Positions 32,068 through 46,917 of a stretch of DNA of 64,000 nucleotides are shown here, piece after piece. The stretch covers positions 4,092,001 through 4,156,000 of the forward strand of contig AP022133.1 of assembly GCA_014169315.1 (NCBI GenBank). Reading direction: 5' to 3'. A program made the translations under genes and the position numbers. Numbering within the stretch: the stretch's first letter is position 1; each line of letters opens with the position of its first letter. The notes beneath the pieces were generated by a model. That model saw nothing but the letters and a program-made list of their open reading frames with translations, did no database searches and was not told the DNA's origin. Source of the stretch: Enterobacter cloacae (lineage in GTDB: Bacteria; Pseudomonadota; Gammaproteobacteria; Enterobacterales; Enterobacteriaceae).

Positions 32068-33249
32068 ATGTCCCATCACCGCCCAATCGTAAAAGGATCG
32101 TTATCCTTTTCTCATCCCGCGGTCCGCGCCTGGCTATTCCAGATTATTGCTATCATCGCGGTTGTGGTCATCGTCGTTTATTTAATTCATAACACGGTTA
32201 CCAACCTGAATAATCGCGGTATCACCTCCGGCTTTGCATTTCTGGATCGCAGCGCGGGTTTTGGTATTGTTCAGCATCTTATTGATTATCAGGAAGGAGA
32301 TACGTACGGACGCGTGTTTGTGGTCGGCTTACTGAATACGCTGCTGGTTTCAGCACTCTGTATTGTTTTCGCCTCCATACTGGGATTCTTTATTGGCCTG
32401 GCCAGATTGTCAGAAAACTGGCTGCTGCGAAAACTGTCGACAATTTATATTGAGACGTTTCGCAATATCCCGCCACTGTTGCAGATCTTTTTCTGGTATT
32501 TCGCCGTACTGCGTAACCTTCCAGGTCCACGCCAGGCTGTCGATGCATTCGGCCTGCTTTTCCTGAGTAACCGTGGACTTTACATTCCCTCACCACAGGT
32601 TGCGGAAGGGTTGTATGCTTTTATCGCCGCCATTGTGCTTGCTCTTGTGATCTCTGCAGGGCTATTCCGCTATAACCGTAAACACCAAATCAAAACGGGT
32701 CAGCTTCGTAAGACATGGCCAACTGCGGTTGCCCTTATCATCGGTCTGCCGTTACTGACACACTGGCTGTTTGGTGCCGCGTTGCACTGGGATATTCCGC
32801 ATCTTCGTGGTTTTAACTTCCAGGGTGGGATGGTATTAATCCCTGAACTGGCATCCCTGACGCTGGCGCTTTCGATTTATACCTCTGCATTTATTGCTGA
32901 AATCATTCGCGCGGGGATCCAGGCCGTGCCATATGGGCAGCATGAAGCTGCACGCTCTCTGGGATTACCGAATACGGTGACGCTTCGTCAGGTCATTATT
33001 CCGCAGGCTTTACGGGTCATCATCCCGCCACTGACCAGCCAGTACCTCAATATTGTCAAAAACTCGTCCCTGGCAGCAGCCATTGGCTACCCCGATATGG
33101 TGTCACTGTTCGCCGGAACCGTACTTAACCAGACCGGGCAAGCCATTGAAACCATCGCCATTACCATGTCTGTCTATCTGATCATCAGCCTGGCGATCTC
33201 GTTGCTGATGAACCTTTATAACCGCCGTATCGCCCTGGTTGAGCGCTAA
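32068..33249 (+). CDS. yhdX: Amino acid ABC transporter permease YhdX
   Basis: YhdX (AapQ-like) is one of two permease subunits. The 393 residues have about eight membrane segments and the EAA loop ending near GLPNTVTLRQVIIPQALRVI, which contacts the ATPase YhdZ. It follows yhdW by 67 bases and precedes yhdY by 9 bases, within one operon. Confidence 0.94.
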   Translation: MSHHRPIVKGSLSFSHPAVRAWLFQIIAIIAVVVIVVYLIHNTVTNLNNRGITSGFAFLDRSAGFGIVQHLIDYQEGDTYGRVFVVGLLNTLLVSALCIVFASILGFFIGLARLSENWLLRKLSTIYIETFRNIPPLLQIFFWYFAVLRNLPGPRQAVDAFGLLFLSNRGLYIPSPQVAEGLYAFIAAIVLALVISAGLFRYNRKHQIKTGQLRKTWPTAVALIIGLPLLTHWLFGAALHWDIPHLRGFNFQGGMVLIPELASLTLALSIYTSAFIAEIIRAGIQAVPYGQHEAARSLGLPNTVTLRQVIIPQALRVIIPPLTSQYLNIVKNSSLAAAIGYPDMVSLFAGTVLNQTGQAIETIAITMSVYLIISLAISLLMNLYNRRIALVER

Positions 33250-33258
33250 GGAATTCTG

Positions 33259-34362
33259 ATGACTAAAGCAATATTGTCGCACTCCTCGCGTCCTGCCCGC
33301 TCGACAGGTGGGCGCGTTATTCTCTGGGCACGTAAGAACCTGTTTTCCAGTTGGAGCAATAGCCTGCTGACAGTTGTCTGCCTGTGGCTCATGTGGGAAT
33401 TAATCCCACCATTGCTGAACTGGGTCTTTTTGCAGGCGAACTGGGTGGGTTCAACTCGCGCTGACTGCACGAAAGCAGGCGCATGCTGGGTATTTATCCA
33501 CGAGCGTTTTGGCCAGTTCATGTATGGATTGTACCCGCACGAACAACGCTGGCGGATTAACCTGGCGCTTGTTATCGGTTTGCTCTCTATCGCCGTGATG
33601 TTCTGGAAAAAACTGCCTCACCGTGGCCGCTACATTGCCTGCTGGGCAGTTGCCTATCCCATTATTGTATGGGTGCTGTTGTATGGCAGCGTTCTGGGGC
33701 TGGATCGTGTTGAAACTCGCCAGTGGGGCGGCCTGACGCTAACGTTGATCATCGCCTCCGTCGGGATAGCCGGCGCACTGCCGTGGGGAATTTTACTCGC
33801 ACTTGGACGGCGTTCAAAAATGCCGGTCGTACGTGTGCTCTCCGTCATTTTCATTGAGTTCTGGCGTGGTGTGCCGCTTATCACCGTTCTGTTTATGTCT
33901 TCGGTGATGTTGCCGTTGTTTATGGCAGAAGGCACGACGATCGACAAACTGATCCGGGCCCTCGTCGGGGTAATTCTGTTCCAGTCGGCCTATGTTGCTG
34001 AGGTAGTACGCGGTGGTCTGCAGGCATTACCTAAGGGTCAGTACGAAGCGGCGGAATCACTGGCATTGGGTTACTGGAAAACGCAGGGGCTGGTGATACT
34101 CCCGCAGGCACTCAAGCTGGTTATTCCTGGTCTGGTCAACACGATCATTGCGCTCTTTAAAGATACCAGTCTGGTGATCATCATCGGACTTTTCGATCTC
34201 TTCAGCAGTGTGCAACAAGCCACCGTTGACCCTGTCTGGCTGGGCATGTCCACCGAGGGATATGTCTTTGCTGCTCTGATCTACTGGATCTTCTGTTTTA
34301 GCATGTCGCGCTATAGCCAGCATCTGGAAAAGCGCTTTAACACCGGGCGTACACCGCACTGA
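33259..34362 (+). CDS. yhdY: Amino acid ABC transporter permease YhdY
   Basis: YhdY (AapM-like) is the second permease. The 367 residues have several membrane segments and a large extracytoplasmic insert near the N terminus with two cysteines ([10 protein letters not shown]). The EAA loop is seen in [24 protein letters not shown]. It is 7 bases from yhdZ. Confidence 0.94.
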   Translation: MTKAILSHSSRPARSTGGRVILWARKNLFSSWSNSLLTVVCLWLMWELIPPLLNWVFLQANWVGSTRADCTKAGACWVFIHERFGQFMYGLYPHEQRWRINLALVIGLLSIAVMFWKKLPHRGRYIACWAVAYPIIVWVLLYGSVLGLDRVETRQWGGLTLTLIIASVGIAGALPWGILLALGRRSKMPVVRVLSVIFIEFWRGVPLITVLFMSSVMLPLFMAEGTTIDKLIRALVGVILFQSAYVAEVVRGGLQALPKGQYEAAESLALGYWKTQGLVILPQALKLVIPGLVNTIIALFKDTSLVIIIGLFDLFSSVQQATVDPVWLGMSTEGYVFAALIYWIFCFSMSRYSQHLEKRFNTGRTPH

Positions 34363-34369
34363 GGAAATT

Positions 34370-35128
34370 ATGAGCCAGATTACTATGACACCCGCCGACG
34401 CGATGATTACGCTGGAAAACGTCAATAAATGGTACGGACAGTTTCACGTCCTGAAAGACATTAATCTTAAGGTAAAGCAGGGTGAACGAATCGTACTTTG
34501 CGGCCCTTCAGGTTCAGGGAAATCAACGACCATTCGCTGTATTAATCACCTTGAGGAACATCAGCAGGGTCGCATTGTTGTTGATGGCATTGAGCTGAAT
34601 GAAGACATCCGCAACATCGAACGCGTGCGTCAGGAAGTGGGGATGGTGTTTCAGCACTTTAATCTGTTCCCCCACCTGACCGTTTTGCAGAACTGCACGC
34701 TGGCACCGATTTGGGTGCAAAAGATGCCGAAAAAGGAAGCCGAGGCGCTGGCGATGCACTATCTGGAACGCGTGCGTATTGCAGAGCACGCCAATAAATT
34801 CCCTGGGCAGATATCAGGTGGTCAACAACAGCGTGTGGCTATCGCCCGTTCACTGTGCATGAAACCCAAAATTATGCTGTTCGATGAACCAACATCCGCG
34901 CTGGATCCAGAAATGGTGAAAGAGGTGCTGGATACCATGATTGGGTTGGCCCAATCCGGGATGACCATGTTGTGTGTAACACATGAAATGGGGTTTGCCA
35001 GAACTGTGGCCGACCGGGTGATCTTTATGGATCGTGGAGAGATTGTTGAGCAGGCACCACCGGATGAATTCTTTGCGCATCCGAAGTCCGAACGTACCCG
35101 GGCATTTTTATCACAGGTGATTCACTAA
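34370..35128 (+). CDS. yhdZ: Amino acid ABC transporter ATPase YhdZ
   Basis: YhdZ (AapP-like) powers the YhdWXY transporter. The 252 residues hold Walker [11 protein letters not shown], the Q-loop, the signature [15 protein letters not shown], Walker [15 protein letters not shown] and the switch histidine in VTHEMGFA. It is the last gene of the operon; the stretch after it holds a terminator shared with the converging rRNA operon. Confidence 0.96.
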   Translation: MSQITMTPADAMITLENVNKWYGQFHVLKDINLKVKQGERIVLCGPSGSGKSTTIRCINHLEEHQQGRIVVDGIELNEDIRNIERVRQEVGMVFQHFNLFPHLTVLQNCTLAPIWVQKMPKKEAEALAMHYLERVRIAEHANKFPGQISGGQQQRVAIARSLCMKPKIMLFDEPTSALDPEMVKEVLDTMIGLAQSGMTMLCVTHEMGFARTVADRVIFMDRGEIVEQAPPDEFFAHPKSERTRAFLSQVIH

Positions 35129-35192
35129 CCGTTTGATCTGCCCGGTGACGCTACGCTTACCGGGTTGACTGGTTTACGGAAAATATAACGCA

Positions 35193-35221
35193 AAAAGGCC
35201 ATCCTTACGGATGGCCTTTTC
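35193..35221. terminator. Bidirectional terminator between yhdZ and rrn
   Basis: AAAAAGGCCATCC and GGATGGCCTTTT form a strong hairpin with a T-run on both strands. It ends the rRNA operon (minus strand, rrn T1-like) and probably the yhdWXYZ transcript. Confidence 0.88.
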
Positions 35222-35230
35222 ACTTGTTTG

Positions 35231-35350
35231 ATGTCTGGCAGTTCCCTACTCTCACATGGGGAGACCCCACACTACCATCGGCGCTACGGCGTTTCACTTC
35301 TGAGTTCGGCATGGGGTCAGGTGGGACCACCGCGCTAAAGCCGCCAGACA
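35231..35350 (-). rRNA. rrfF: 5S rRNA, distal copy
   Basis: This 120-nt 5S rRNA lies after tRNA-Thr, as rrfF does in E. coli rrnD. It differs from the proximal copy by a compensated pair: position 3 is U and position 117 is A, where the other copy has C and G. The helix is therefore preserved. Confidence 0.97.
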
Positions 35351-35391
35351 AATTCTTTTACTTCTTGCCGAACTTTAACCTAAGTATAAAG

Positions 35392-35467
35392 TGGTGCTGA
35401 TACCCAGAGTCGAACTGGGGACCTCACCCTTACCAAGGGTGCGCTCTACCAACTGAGCCATATCAGC
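35392..35467 (-). tRNA. thrV: tRNA-Thr (GGT)
   Basis: This 76-nt cloverleaf has the CCA encoded (TGG at 35392-35394 on the plus strand) and anticodon GGT in the loop TTGGTAA. It lies between the two 5S genes, as thrV does in rrnD. Confidence 0.98.
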
Positions 35468-35479
35468 ACGCTAAATTTG

Positions 35480-35599
35480 ATGCCTGGCAGTTCCCTACTC
35501 TCACATGGGGAGACCCCACACTACCATCGGCGCTACGGCGTTTCACTTCTGAGTTCGGCATGGGGTCAGGTGGGACCACCGCGCTAAAGCCGCCAGGCA
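35480..35599 (-). rRNA. rrfD: 5S rRNA, proximal copy
   Basis: This 120-nt 5S rRNA begins TGCCTGGCGG and ends GCCAGGCAT. It follows 23S rRNA by 66 bases. Confidence 0.98.
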
Positions 35600-35665
35600 A
35601 ATTCTGTTAATCTGTATCAAAGCTGAAAATATTCTGTCTCTTCGCCGAAACAGCTTCGGCGTTGT

Positions 35666-38571
<2,906 letters not shown>

Positions 38572-38679
38572 TCACAACCCGAAGATGTTTCTTTCGATTC
38601 ATCACCGACTTGCGAAAATTTGAGAGACTCGAACACACCATTTAAGATGTGTCGTTTCAATTTTCAGCTTGATCCAGAT

Positions 38680-38691
38680 TTTTAAAGAGCA
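38680..38691 (-). promoter_or_regulatory. Spacer boxA antitermination element
   Basis: On the minus strand this reads TGCTCTTTAAAA, the boxA core of the 16S-23S spacer that recruits NusB-S10 for rRNA antitermination. Confidence 0.8.
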
Positions 38692-38764
38692 AATATCTCA
38701 AACAAGACTCGTGAGTCTGTTTTGAGATAGTTCGGCAGGTGACTTTCACTCACAAACCAGCAAG

Positions 38765-38840
38765 TGGCGTCCCCTAGGGGATTCGAACCCCTGTTACCGC
38801 CGTGAAAGGGCGGTGTCCTGGGCCTCTAGACGAAGGGGAC
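38765..38840 (-). tRNA. tRNA-Glu (TTC), 16S-23S spacer
   Basis: This 76-nt tRNA with encoded CCA reads GTCCCCTTCGTCTAGAGG at its 5' end and has anticodon TTC in CCCTTTCACGG. It is the only spacer tRNA. In E. coli K-12 rrnD the spacer carries tRNA-Ile and tRNA-Ala instead. Confidence 0.98.
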
Positions 38841-38925
38841 ACTGAAGTCTCAATCGCAAGACGCCTTGCTATTTACTTTTCATCAGACAATCTGTGTGAG
38901 CACTACAAAGGCAGGTTCTTTAAGG

Positions 38926-40465
<1,540 letters not shown>

Positions 40466-40600
40466 AAAAGTTTGATGCTCAATGAATTAAACTTCGTAAT
40501 GAATTACGTGTTCACTCGTTGAGACTTGGTATTCATTTATCGTCCGAGGACGTTAAGAATCCATGTCACTTTGAGTGCCCACACAGATTGTCTGATAAAT

Positions 40601-40612
40601 TGTTAAAGAGCA
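40601..40612 (-). promoter_or_regulatory. Leader boxA antitermination element
   Basis: On the minus strand this reads TGCTCTTTAACA, the rRNA leader boxA. The surrounding leader (40466-40650) contains the 16S processing stem strand and holds no gene. Confidence 0.85.
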
Positions 40613-40652
40613 GTTGCAACGCGGCTTTCAGCTCACCGTTGCGAGGTGGCGT

Positions 40653-40680
40653 ATATTACGCTTTCCTCTTTCAGAGTCAA
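40653..40680 (-). promoter_or_regulatory. rrn promoter P2
   Basis: On the minus strand TTGACT (40680-40675) and TAATAT (40658-40653) are 16 bases apart, followed by a GC-rich discriminator. It matches E. coli rrn P2. Confidence 0.88.
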
Positions 40681-40760
40681 CCCGTTATTTCAGAATTTTT
40701 CTCTTCAACCGACCGGGTTGTTTGTGAAGTGATTCACATCCGCCGTGTCGATGGAGGCGC

Positions 40761-40815
40761 ATTATAGGGATCCCATTTTTTAGCACAAGCATTTTTTAGA
40801 TCTTTTTTTCTGACT
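40761..40815 (-). promoter_or_regulatory. rrn promoter P1 with UP element
   Basis: On the minus strand -35 TTGTGC (40788-40783) and -10 TATAAT (40766-40761) are 16 bases apart, with the discriminator GCGCCTCC typical of ppGpp-controlled rRNA promoters. A/T-tracts at 40789-40815 form the UP element. Fis sites probably lie further upstream, in the 125 bases shared with the divergent yrdA start. Confidence 0.88.
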
Positions 40816-40941
40816 GTCGATTTTCCGTTCTTTTCGCTGGAATCCCGCCCGATCTGCTTAAATATTGACGCATTTTGCCTTGCCTCGATCCAATAATATG
40901 ATCAAAGTCTTCTGTATAGCGCCCATCTCGTCGAGGTAGAT

Positions 40942-41496
40942 ATGTCTGCAGTATTACGTCCTTATAAAGATCTGTTCCCCCAAAAAGGCGATCGTGTGAT
41001 GATCGATGCCAGTAGTGTCGTCATTGGCGATGTCCGAATCGCCGATGACGTCAGCATCTGGCCTCTCGTTGCGATCAGGGGGGATGTTAACTATGTGGCA
41101 ATTGGCGCACGCACCAATATTCAGGACGGTAGCGTTCTGCATGTGACCCACAGATCCTCATATAACCCGGAAGGCAATCCCCTCATCATCGGAGAGGATG
41201 TTACCGTTGGCCATAAAGTGATGCTCCACGGCTGCACTATCGGGAATCGGGTGCTTGTTGGTATGGGATCAATCCTGCTGGATGACGTCATAGTAGAAGA
41301 TGACGTGATGATTGGTGCCGGGAGTCTTGTCCCGCAAAACAGACGCCTGGAAAGTGGCTATCTCTATTTAGGCAGCCCGGTAAAACAGATCCGCCCCTTA
41401 AAAGAGGCGGAGATCGAAGGATTGAAATATTCAGCGAATAACTACGTGAAATGGAAAGATGAGTATCTGGCTCAGGACAACCAGACCCAGCCCTGA
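40942..41496 (+). CDS. yrdA: Gamma-carbonic-anhydrase-like protein YrdA
   Basis: This 184-residue left-handed beta-helix protein is related to gamma carbonic anhydrases. Hexapeptide repeats run through most of it, and candidate zinc histidines are in SVLHVTH and GHKVMLHGC. Its cellular role is not settled. It starts divergent from the rRNA operon, and its last 25 bases overlap the end of yrdB on the other strand. Confidence 0.93.
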   Translation: MSAVLRPYKDLFPQKGDRVMIDASSVVIGDVRIADDVSIWPLVAIRGDVNYVAIGARTNIQDGSVLHVTHRSSYNPEGNPLIIGEDVTVGHKVMLHGCTIGNRVLVGMGSILLDDVIVEDDVMIGAGSLVPQNRRLESGYLYLGSPVKQIRPLKEAEIEGLKYSANNYVKWKDEYLAQDNQTQP

Positions 41497-41720
41497 TCGT
41501 CTTCCTGCTGATCGCGGATTAAATCACTGGCTTCTTCTTCAAGATCCCAGCGATTTTCGCAAAATACCTCTAGCGGGTTTGAACCACCAAAGCGACTCAG
41601 CAGCACTTCTCCACTGATAGCACAAGTAAGTTGCATTCCATGTACCAGCACCGGGAAGCAGACCGCTTGTTTACTCTCATCCCAGTTTTCCCGGTCAGGA
41701 AAGTGGATCGCCTGATTCAC
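41472..41720 (-). CDS. yrdB: DUF1488 protein YrdB
   Basis: An 82-residue acidic protein of the DUF1488 family ([11 protein letters not shown] near the start, [10 protein letters not shown] at the end), close to E. coli YrdB. Its function is unknown. Its start overlaps the aroE stop by 4 bases, so it is co-translated with the aroE operon. Confidence 0.9.
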   Translation of the reverse strand: MNQAIHFPDRENWDESKQAVCFPVLVHGMQLTCAISGEVLLSRFGGSNPLEVFCENRWDLEEEASDLIRDQQEDDQGWVWLS

Positions 41721-42535
41721 GCCGTGAGCTCCTGTTTCAGCTTTTCAATCACCGGTTCCACCGCAGGTAACACGCCGTGCCAGAGCAATACCGCATGTGC
41801 TGCCTGTCCCACCAGCATACCCAGACCGTCAGCCAGATGTTTCGCGCCGTGTTGTTCACACCACATCAGGAAAGGCGTTTTACCTTTCTGATAAAACATA
41901 TCGTAAAAATACATGTGGGCATTTACCAGCGACGCAGGGATCGCTGGCACTTCACCAGCAATACCGCTGGAAGTGGCATTAATGACAAGATCGAATTCGC
42001 CATCGGCAAGATCATCAAGCGCGACTGCGCTCACACTGCCAGTATGTGCGAACACCGCCGCTAACTCTTCTGCTCGGGAGAAAGTTCGGTTGGTAATAGT
42101 CACCGCACAATCCAGTGAAAGGAGCGGCAACAGCACGCCCCTCGATGCCCCGCCAGCACCGATCAACAAAACCCGAAAACCGGGTTTGATAAATGACAGT
42201 CTTTCCAGATCGCTAAGTAAACCAATCCCGTCAGTGTTGTCACCCAGGAGTCGGCCATCCTCAAGTCGCTTAAGCGTATTCACCGCACCAGCAAGAGAAG
42301 CGCGCTCGGTCAGCTCATCCGCACGTTCGAAAGCTTCTTCCTTAAAGGGTACCGTCACATTTGCACCTTTACCGCCCGCCTCAAAAAAGGCATCCAGTGT
42401 AGTAACAAATGCATCAACGGGTGCCAGCACGCGGCCATAGGGATGATCTATCTGCAGTTGTTCAGCAAACTGCTGATGGATCAAAGGCGACTTACTGTGT
42501 GCAATCGGATTACCAAAAACAGCATAAGTTTCCAT
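41717..42535 (-). CDS. aroE: Shikimate dehydrogenase AroE
   Basis: AroE reduces 3-dehydroshikimate to shikimate with NADPH, the step after AroQ. The start at [10 protein letters not shown] gives 272 residues; a second ATG lies one codon upstream but is too close to AGGGG. The catalytic lysine is in [11 protein letters not shown] and the partner aspartate in [11 protein letters not shown]. The cofactor motif [13 protein letters not shown] is present. It follows tsaC by 4 bases. Confidence 0.96.
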   Translation of the reverse strand: METYAVFGNPIAHSKSPLIHQQFAEQLQIDHPYGRVLAPVDAFVTTLDAFFEAGGKGANVTVPFKEEAFERADELTERASLAGAVNTLKRLEDGRLLGDNTDGIGLLSDLERLSFIKPGFRVLLIGAGGASRGVLLPLLSLDCAVTITNRTFSRAEELAAVFAHTGSVSAVALDDLADGEFDLVINATSSGIAGEVPAIPASLVNAHMYFYDMFYQKGKTPFLMWCEQHGAKHLADGLGMLVGQAAHAVLLWHGVLPAVEPVIEKLKQELTA

Positions 42536-42539
42536 CATA

Positions 42540-43112
42540 TTACCCCTGGCGAAAGCGTTCGCCGGTCAAGGCGTCACGAATTTCTGACGGATTCAGGCGA
42601 CCCCCAGTTTCACCGACGGCGACCGGAAAATCATTCCCGAACTGCGCCAGTACTTCTTCAGTGGTTCGGCAAGGAGGCAGCCCGGTCAGGTTAGCGCTGG
42701 TTGAGACCAGTGGTTTGCCAAACGCCATACATAGCGCCACCACCAGCGGATGATCCGTTACACGCACGGCGAGGGAATCAAAGCGCCCGGTTAACCAACG
42801 CGGCGTGGTCGGCTTCGCCGGGAAAACAAAGGTCACTGGCCCGGGCCATACGGAGAAGATGGTCTCACGCTGCGCCGGAGTCAGCATGGAATCATCAATA
42901 TAAGGTTTAAGCTGCTCGTAACTGGCAGCAATCAAAATCAGCCCTTTTTCGACAGGTCTTTGTTTTAATGCAAGTAAGCGGCTCACAGCCGTTTCGCTGT
43001 CAGGATCGCAACCGACTCCAAAGACAGCTTCTGTTGGATAAGCGATGACTTCTTCATTTTTCAGAACATCCACCGCATGCGCGATGGAGCCCGATGGCAG
43101 GTTATTATTCAC
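42540..43112 (-). CDS. tsaC: Threonylcarbamoyl-AMP synthase TsaC
   Basis: TsaC makes threonylcarbamoyl-AMP from threonine, bicarbonate and ATP for the t6A modification of ANN-reading tRNAs. A GTG start at VNNNLPSG gives 190 residues, as in E. coli; an ATG ten codons upstream inside yrdD is also open. The YrdC-fold motifs [23 protein letters not shown] and [10 protein letters not shown] are present. It overlaps the yrdD end by 8 bases. Confidence 0.93.
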   Translation of the reverse strand: MNNNLPSGSIAHAVDVLKNEEVIAYPTEAVFGVGCDPDSETAVSRLLALKQRPVEKGLILIAASYEQLKPYIDDSMLTPAQRETIFSVWPGPVTFVFPAKPTTPRWLTGRFDSLAVRVTDHPLVVALCMAFGKPLVSTSANLTGLPPCRTTEEVLAQFGNDFPVAVGETGGRLNPSEIRDALTGERFRQG

Positions 43113-43659
43113 TGTTTTGATCCGCCGAAACCGGCTTTCCACATTGTTTACTGGCGCAGAAGCGTTTCATGCCTTGCGCCGTTTTCTTCTCTATAAGTAG
43201 CGGATAATTGCAATGGGAGCAGATCCCCGCTACCGGTTTGAAATTGATAACGAACTGGCATTCAGGATAGCGATCGCAAGAATGGAAGGTCTTACCAAAA
43301 CGGGAGCGTCGCTGTACCAGTTGCCCGCGCTGACACTGAGGACACGCAATGGCCGTTTCATCTGGCTTATCAATTTGCTCTGTATGTTCACATTCGGGGT
43401 AACGGCTACACCCAATAAACATCCCGAAACGGCCTTGCCGTAACGCTAACTCACCGCCGCAGAGAGGGCAAAGCTGCCCCTCCAGAATTTTAACGATATG
43501 TCCATCCGCCTGGCTTTTCAGGGGACGGACATAATCACATTCCGGATAGTGTGAACAACCGAGAAACGGACCGTGTTTCCCGGACCGAATGACAAGTTCA
43601 GCCCCACACTGTGGGCAGGGCTCGTTTTTATGCACCGTGAATAGTGCGGATTTGGCCAT
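43105..43659 (-). CDS. yrdD: Topoisomerase-type zinc-finger protein YrdD
   Basis: A 184-residue protein made almost entirely of four topoisomerase I C-terminal zinc ribbons, seen as [24 protein letters not shown] and CSHCNYPL, each followed by a CxxYPEC-like or CASKQC pair. It lacks any catalytic domain and may bind DNA; its function is unproven. It lies between smg and tsaC. Confidence 0.92.
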   Translation of the reverse strand: MAKSALFTVHKNEPCPQCGAELVIRSGKHGPFLGCSHYPECDYVRPLKSQADGHIVKILEGQLCPLCGGELALRQGRFGMFIGCSRYPECEHTEQIDKPDETAIACPQCQRGQLVQRRSRFGKTFHSCDRYPECQFVINFKPVAGICSHCNYPLLIEKKTAQGMKRFCASKQCGKPVSADQNSE

Positions 43660-43685
43660 AACAACTCTTGGTGCTGCACATTGAA

Positions 43686-44159
43686 TTAGTGCAGCATACC
43701 TTCATTCACTTCAAAGAGTAATTCTTCCATTTGCTGATAGGCATTTTCACAGCCCGGAATATTAAACAGAACCATCAGGATCACCCATTTCAGGTCTTCC
43801 AGTTCGAACTCTGCCGTATCCAGCGCCATGACGCGCTCTATCACCATTTCTCTCGTTTCGAGGTTTAGCACCTGAATCTGCTCAAGGAATAAGATGAATC
43901 CCCGGCAGCTGGCGTCCAGTCTTTCACACTCTTCAGCTGTATAGATGCGCACTGACAATGGGTCAGAGGCAAGCTGCATCGGTTCGGCGAGGCCTTCCTG
44001 ATAATCAGCCAGTTTCTCCAGCCACATCAACGCATTATAAATATCTTCCCGCTCAAATCCCGCATCGGTAAGATCCCGTGTCAATTTGTCCTGATCCACT
44101 CGCATTTCTGCTTCGTTATGGATGTAAGTTTCAAACAAATACATCAGTACGTCGAACAT
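43686..44159 (-). CDS. smg: DUF494 protein Smg
   Basis: A 157-residue, largely helical acidic protein of the DUF494 family found next to dprA in many Proteobacteria; its role is unknown. Sequence and length match E. coli Smg. Its start lies inside the 3' end of dprA (29-base overlap). Confidence 0.93.
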   Translation of the reverse strand: MFDVLMYLFETYIHNEAEMRVDQDKLTRDLTDAGFEREDIYNALMWLEKLADYQEGLAEPMQLASDPLSVRIYTAEECERLDASCRGFILFLEQIQVLNLETREMVIERVMALDTAEFELEDLKWVILMVLFNIPGCENAYQQMEELLFEVNEGMLH

Positions 44160-45255
44160 GGCATGCCCTCCTTAATCGGACATAGCCGCCGGGTACAGCT
44201 GCGATCCACCCTGCTAACTCCAGTTCGAGTAGCTGTGCTACCGTTACTGGCACAGGTTGGCCGGCACGTTCAGCGACAACGTCAACAGGTGTTACCTCAT
44301 CTCCTACGTTAGCCAGGAGCTTAGGAAATGGCAATGCCACCTTCTCCTGATCTGATGAATAATGTTGCTTTTCGGGATCGTCCGGCAACCAATGCAGCCC
44401 ATATTGCAAATTATCAAGAATGTCCTCTACACCAGTCACTGGCGTGGCACCTTGTTTTATTAGCCAGTGTGGTCCTTCGCATCCGGGGTTACCTATTGGA
44501 CCAGGTAAGGCAAACACTTCTCTCCCCTGTTCAAGCGCACACCTTGCCGTCACAAGTGAACCGCTTCGTAATGCCGCTTCAACCACCAGCACTCCCAGGC
44601 TTAGTCCGCTGATAATTCGGTTACGGCGTGGGAAATGACCAGGTCTGGGCTGCGTTGACAGTGAGAACTCGGACACTATCGCCCCTTCGGATGCTATAAG
44701 ACGCTCAGCCAGGGGCTGATGCCTGCGCGGATAAATGCTAAAAAGCCCGTTACCCAACACTGCCACACTGCGTCCGTTTACTGACAACGCCGCGTTGTGA
44801 GCTACGCCGTCAATTCCGCATGCCAGCCCGCTGGTAATGGTGAAACCGGATTGTGAAAGCTGCTCACACAGGATCTTCCCCCAGCGCTCGCCATACCAGG
44901 AAGGCGTACGGCTTCCAACCACGGCCAGTTGAACAGCGCTGAGGGCGGTAAGATTACCTTTAACGAATAGCGCCCCGGGATAATCAGGAAAAGTGCGAAG
45001 TAAAGGGGGATAAAGAGGATGATTTGCAGTCAGTAGATGGTTTCCAGACTGTTCAAGCCACACCAGGCTGCACTCAAGCTCATGTTCACCGAGCGCAAAA
45101 AACCGCTTTGCCTGTGTTACCGACAACCCGGCCTCTCTGATAGCTGCACCATCGATCGTTGACTGCTTAAGCAGCCATGATGCCGCTTCCAGCATCGCAT
45201 CACCACATAGTGAACCTATGTTGATTAACCGTAACCATATCTCTGTGGATGTCAT
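44131..45255 (-). CDS. dprA: DNA processing protein DprA (Smf)
   Basis: DprA binds incoming single-stranded DNA and loads RecA in competent bacteria; its role in enterobacteria is less clear. The start at [10 protein letters not shown] gives 374 residues, as in E. coli; a start ten codons upstream is possible. The Rossmann core shows [23 protein letters not shown] and [13 protein letters not shown] winged-helix C-terminal domain ([14 protein letters not shown]) is present. It is divergent from def. Confidence 0.94.
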   Translation of the reverse strand: MTSTEIWLRLINIGSLCGDAMLEAASWLLKQSTIDGAAIREAGLSVTQAKRFFALGEHELECSLVWLEQSGNHLLTANHPLYPPLLRTFPDYPGALFVKGNLTALSAVQLAVVGSRTPSWYGERWGKILCEQLSQSGFTITSGLACGIDGVAHNAALSVNGRSVAVLGNGLFSIYPRRHQPLAERLIASEGAIVSEFSLSTQPRPGHFPRRNRIISGLSLGVLVVEAALRSGSLVTARCALEQGREVFALPGPIGNPGCEGPHWLIKQGATPVTGVEDILDNLQYGLHWLPDDPEKQHYSSDQEKVALPFPKLLANVGDEVTPVDVVAERAGQPVPVTVAQLLELELAGWIAAVPGGYVRLRRACHVRRTDVFV

Positions 45256-45307
45256 CCTTTTCCCTGCCATAAGCAGCCTCAGCAATCTTTGCGATTGGTC
45301 ACTGATG

Positions 45308-45337
45308 CTGTCAATCGATGGGGGATTTGTCTAGAAT
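45308..45337 (+). promoter_or_regulatory. Candidate def promoter
   Basis: CTGTCA (45308-45313) and TAGAAT (45332-45337) are 18 bases apart in the 127-base dprA-def gap. It would start transcription about 40 bases before def. Confidence 0.45.
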
Positions 45338-45382
45338 AGAGGTAATATTCTTATCAACTCCTGAACACGACTCTGGAAATTT

Positions 45383-45892
45383 ATGGCAGTTTTGCAAGTG
45401 TTACATATTCCGGACGAGCGCCTTCGCATCGTCGCTGAACCGGTTAAAGAAGTGAATGCAGAAATTCAGCGTATCGTCGATGATATGTTCGATACCATGT
45501 ATACCGAAGAAGGTATTGGCCTTGCGGCAACGCAGGTAGACATTCACAAACGAATTATCGTGATTGATGTATCAGAGAATCGCGACGGTCGACTGGTGCT
45601 TATCAACCCTGAGTTGCTCGAGAAGAGTGGCGAAACAGGTATTGAGGAAGGTTGTCTGTCCATTCCAGAACAGCGCGCTTTAGTGCCGCGTGCCGAGAAA
45701 ATCAAAATTCGCGCCCTGGATCGTGACGGTAACCCGTTCGAACTGGAAGCAGACGACCTGCTCGCAATTTGTATTCAGCATGAGATGGATCACCTGGTCG
45801 GTAAACTGTTTATCGATTATCTCTCTCCGCTGAAACAGCAGCGTATTCGTCAGAAAGTAGAGAAACTGGATCGTTTGCGCTCTCGCGCATAA
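45383..45892 (+). CDS. def: Peptide deformylase
   Basis: Def removes the formyl group from nascent protein N termini. The 169 residues contain the three deformylase motifs [17 protein letters not shown] (metal cysteine) and QHEMDHL (two metal histidines and the catalytic glutamate). It heads def-fmt-rsmB-trkA. Confidence 0.98.
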   Translation: MAVLQVLHIPDERLRIVAEPVKEVNAEIQRIVDDMFDTMYTEEGIGLAATQVDIHKRIIVIDVSENRDGRLVLINPELLEKSGETGIEEGCLSIPEQRALVPRAEKIKIRALDRDGNPFELEADDLLAICIQHEMDHLVGKLFIDYLSPLKQQRIRQKVEKLDRLRSRA

Positions 45893-45917
45893 CGTCCCCC
45901 CGGATACAAGGAATAAC

Positions 45918-46865
45918 GTGTCTAAAACACTACGTATTATCTTCGCGGGTACCCCTGATTTTGCAGCGCGTCACCTTGACGCGCTGCTATCTTCTGGCCA
46001 CCAGGTTGTGGGTGTCTTTACTCAACCGGACCGCCCTGCTGGTCGCGGTAAAAAGCTGATGCCGAGCCCGGTAAAGGTATTGGCCGAAGAACATGGATTA
46101 CCTGTTTTTCAGCCTGCATCCTTACGCCCTCAGGAAAATCAACAGTTAGTCGCTGACCTGAACGCTGACGTGATGGTGGTAGTCGCTTACGGCTTAATTC
46201 TGCCAAAAAGCGTGCTTGATATGCCGCACCTGGGTTGTATCAACGTTCATGGTTCTCTGCTCCCTCGCTGGCGCGGGGCGGCACCTATTCAACGCTCTCT
46301 GTGGGCAGGCGATGCTGAAACTGGCGTCACAATCATGAAGATGGACGTAGGTTTAGACACGGGCGATATGCTGTATAAACTGGCCTGTCCAATCACTGCA
46401 GACGATACCAGTGCCACGCTATACGACAAACTGGCAGATCTTGGTCCGCAGGGTCTTATCGAAACCTTGCAGCAGCTTGCTGATAACACTGCAAAACCTG
46501 AAGTTCAGGATGAAGCGCTGGTGACCTATGCAGAAAAACTGAGCAAAGAAGAGGCTCAGTTTGACTGGTCACTACCTGCTGCTCAGCTTGAACGTTGCAT
46601 TCGCGCCTTTAATCCGTGGCCAATGAGCTGGATGATGATTGATGACCAACCGGTAAAAGTCTGGAAGGCCTCTGTGATTGACAGCAGTGTGTCTGCGGCT
46701 CCAGGAACGATCGTCGAAGCGAACAAGCAAGGCATCCAGGTCGCGACCTCAGAAGGTATTTTGAATCTTGAGTCACTGCAACCTGCGGGTAAGAAAGCGA
46801 TGAGCGCTCAGGATCTATTAAATTCTCGTCGCGAGTGGTTTATCCCTGGCAATCGTCTTGCCTGA
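45918..46865 (+). CDS. fmt: Methionyl-tRNA formyltransferase
   Basis: Fmt formylates initiator Met-tRNA with 10-formyltetrahydrofolate. It starts with GTG after AAGGAATAAC and has 315 residues. The folate-binding [13 protein letters not shown] with the INVHGS motif is present, followed by the C-terminal tRNA-binding barrel. The gene pairs with def. Confidence 0.97.
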   Translation: MSKTLRIIFAGTPDFAARHLDALLSSGHQVVGVFTQPDRPAGRGKKLMPSPVKVLAEEHGLPVFQPASLRPQENQQLVADLNADVMVVVAYGLILPKSVLDMPHLGCINVHGSLLPRWRGAAPIQRSLWAGDAETGVTIMKMDVGLDTGDMLYKLACPITADDTSATLYDKLADLGPQGLIETLQQLADNTAKPEVQDEALVTYAEKLSKEEAQFDWSLPAAQLERCIRAFNPWPMSWMMIDDQPVKVWKASVIDSSVSAAPGTIVEANKQGIQVATSEGILNLESLQPAGKKAMSAQDLLNSRREWFIPGNRLA

Positions 46866-46882
46866 GAAAATTTCTTCTTAAG

Positions 46883-46910
46883 GCCCGGAGTTTCCGGGCA
46901 TTTTTATTTT
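46883..46910 (+). terminator. Hairpin terminator between fmt and rsmB
   Basis: GCCCGGA and TCCGGGC form a hairpin followed by ATTTTTATTTT. It ends only 8 bases before the rsmB start, so it probably acts as a leaky attenuator. Confidence 0.7.
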
Positions 46911-46917
46911 TACGGTT

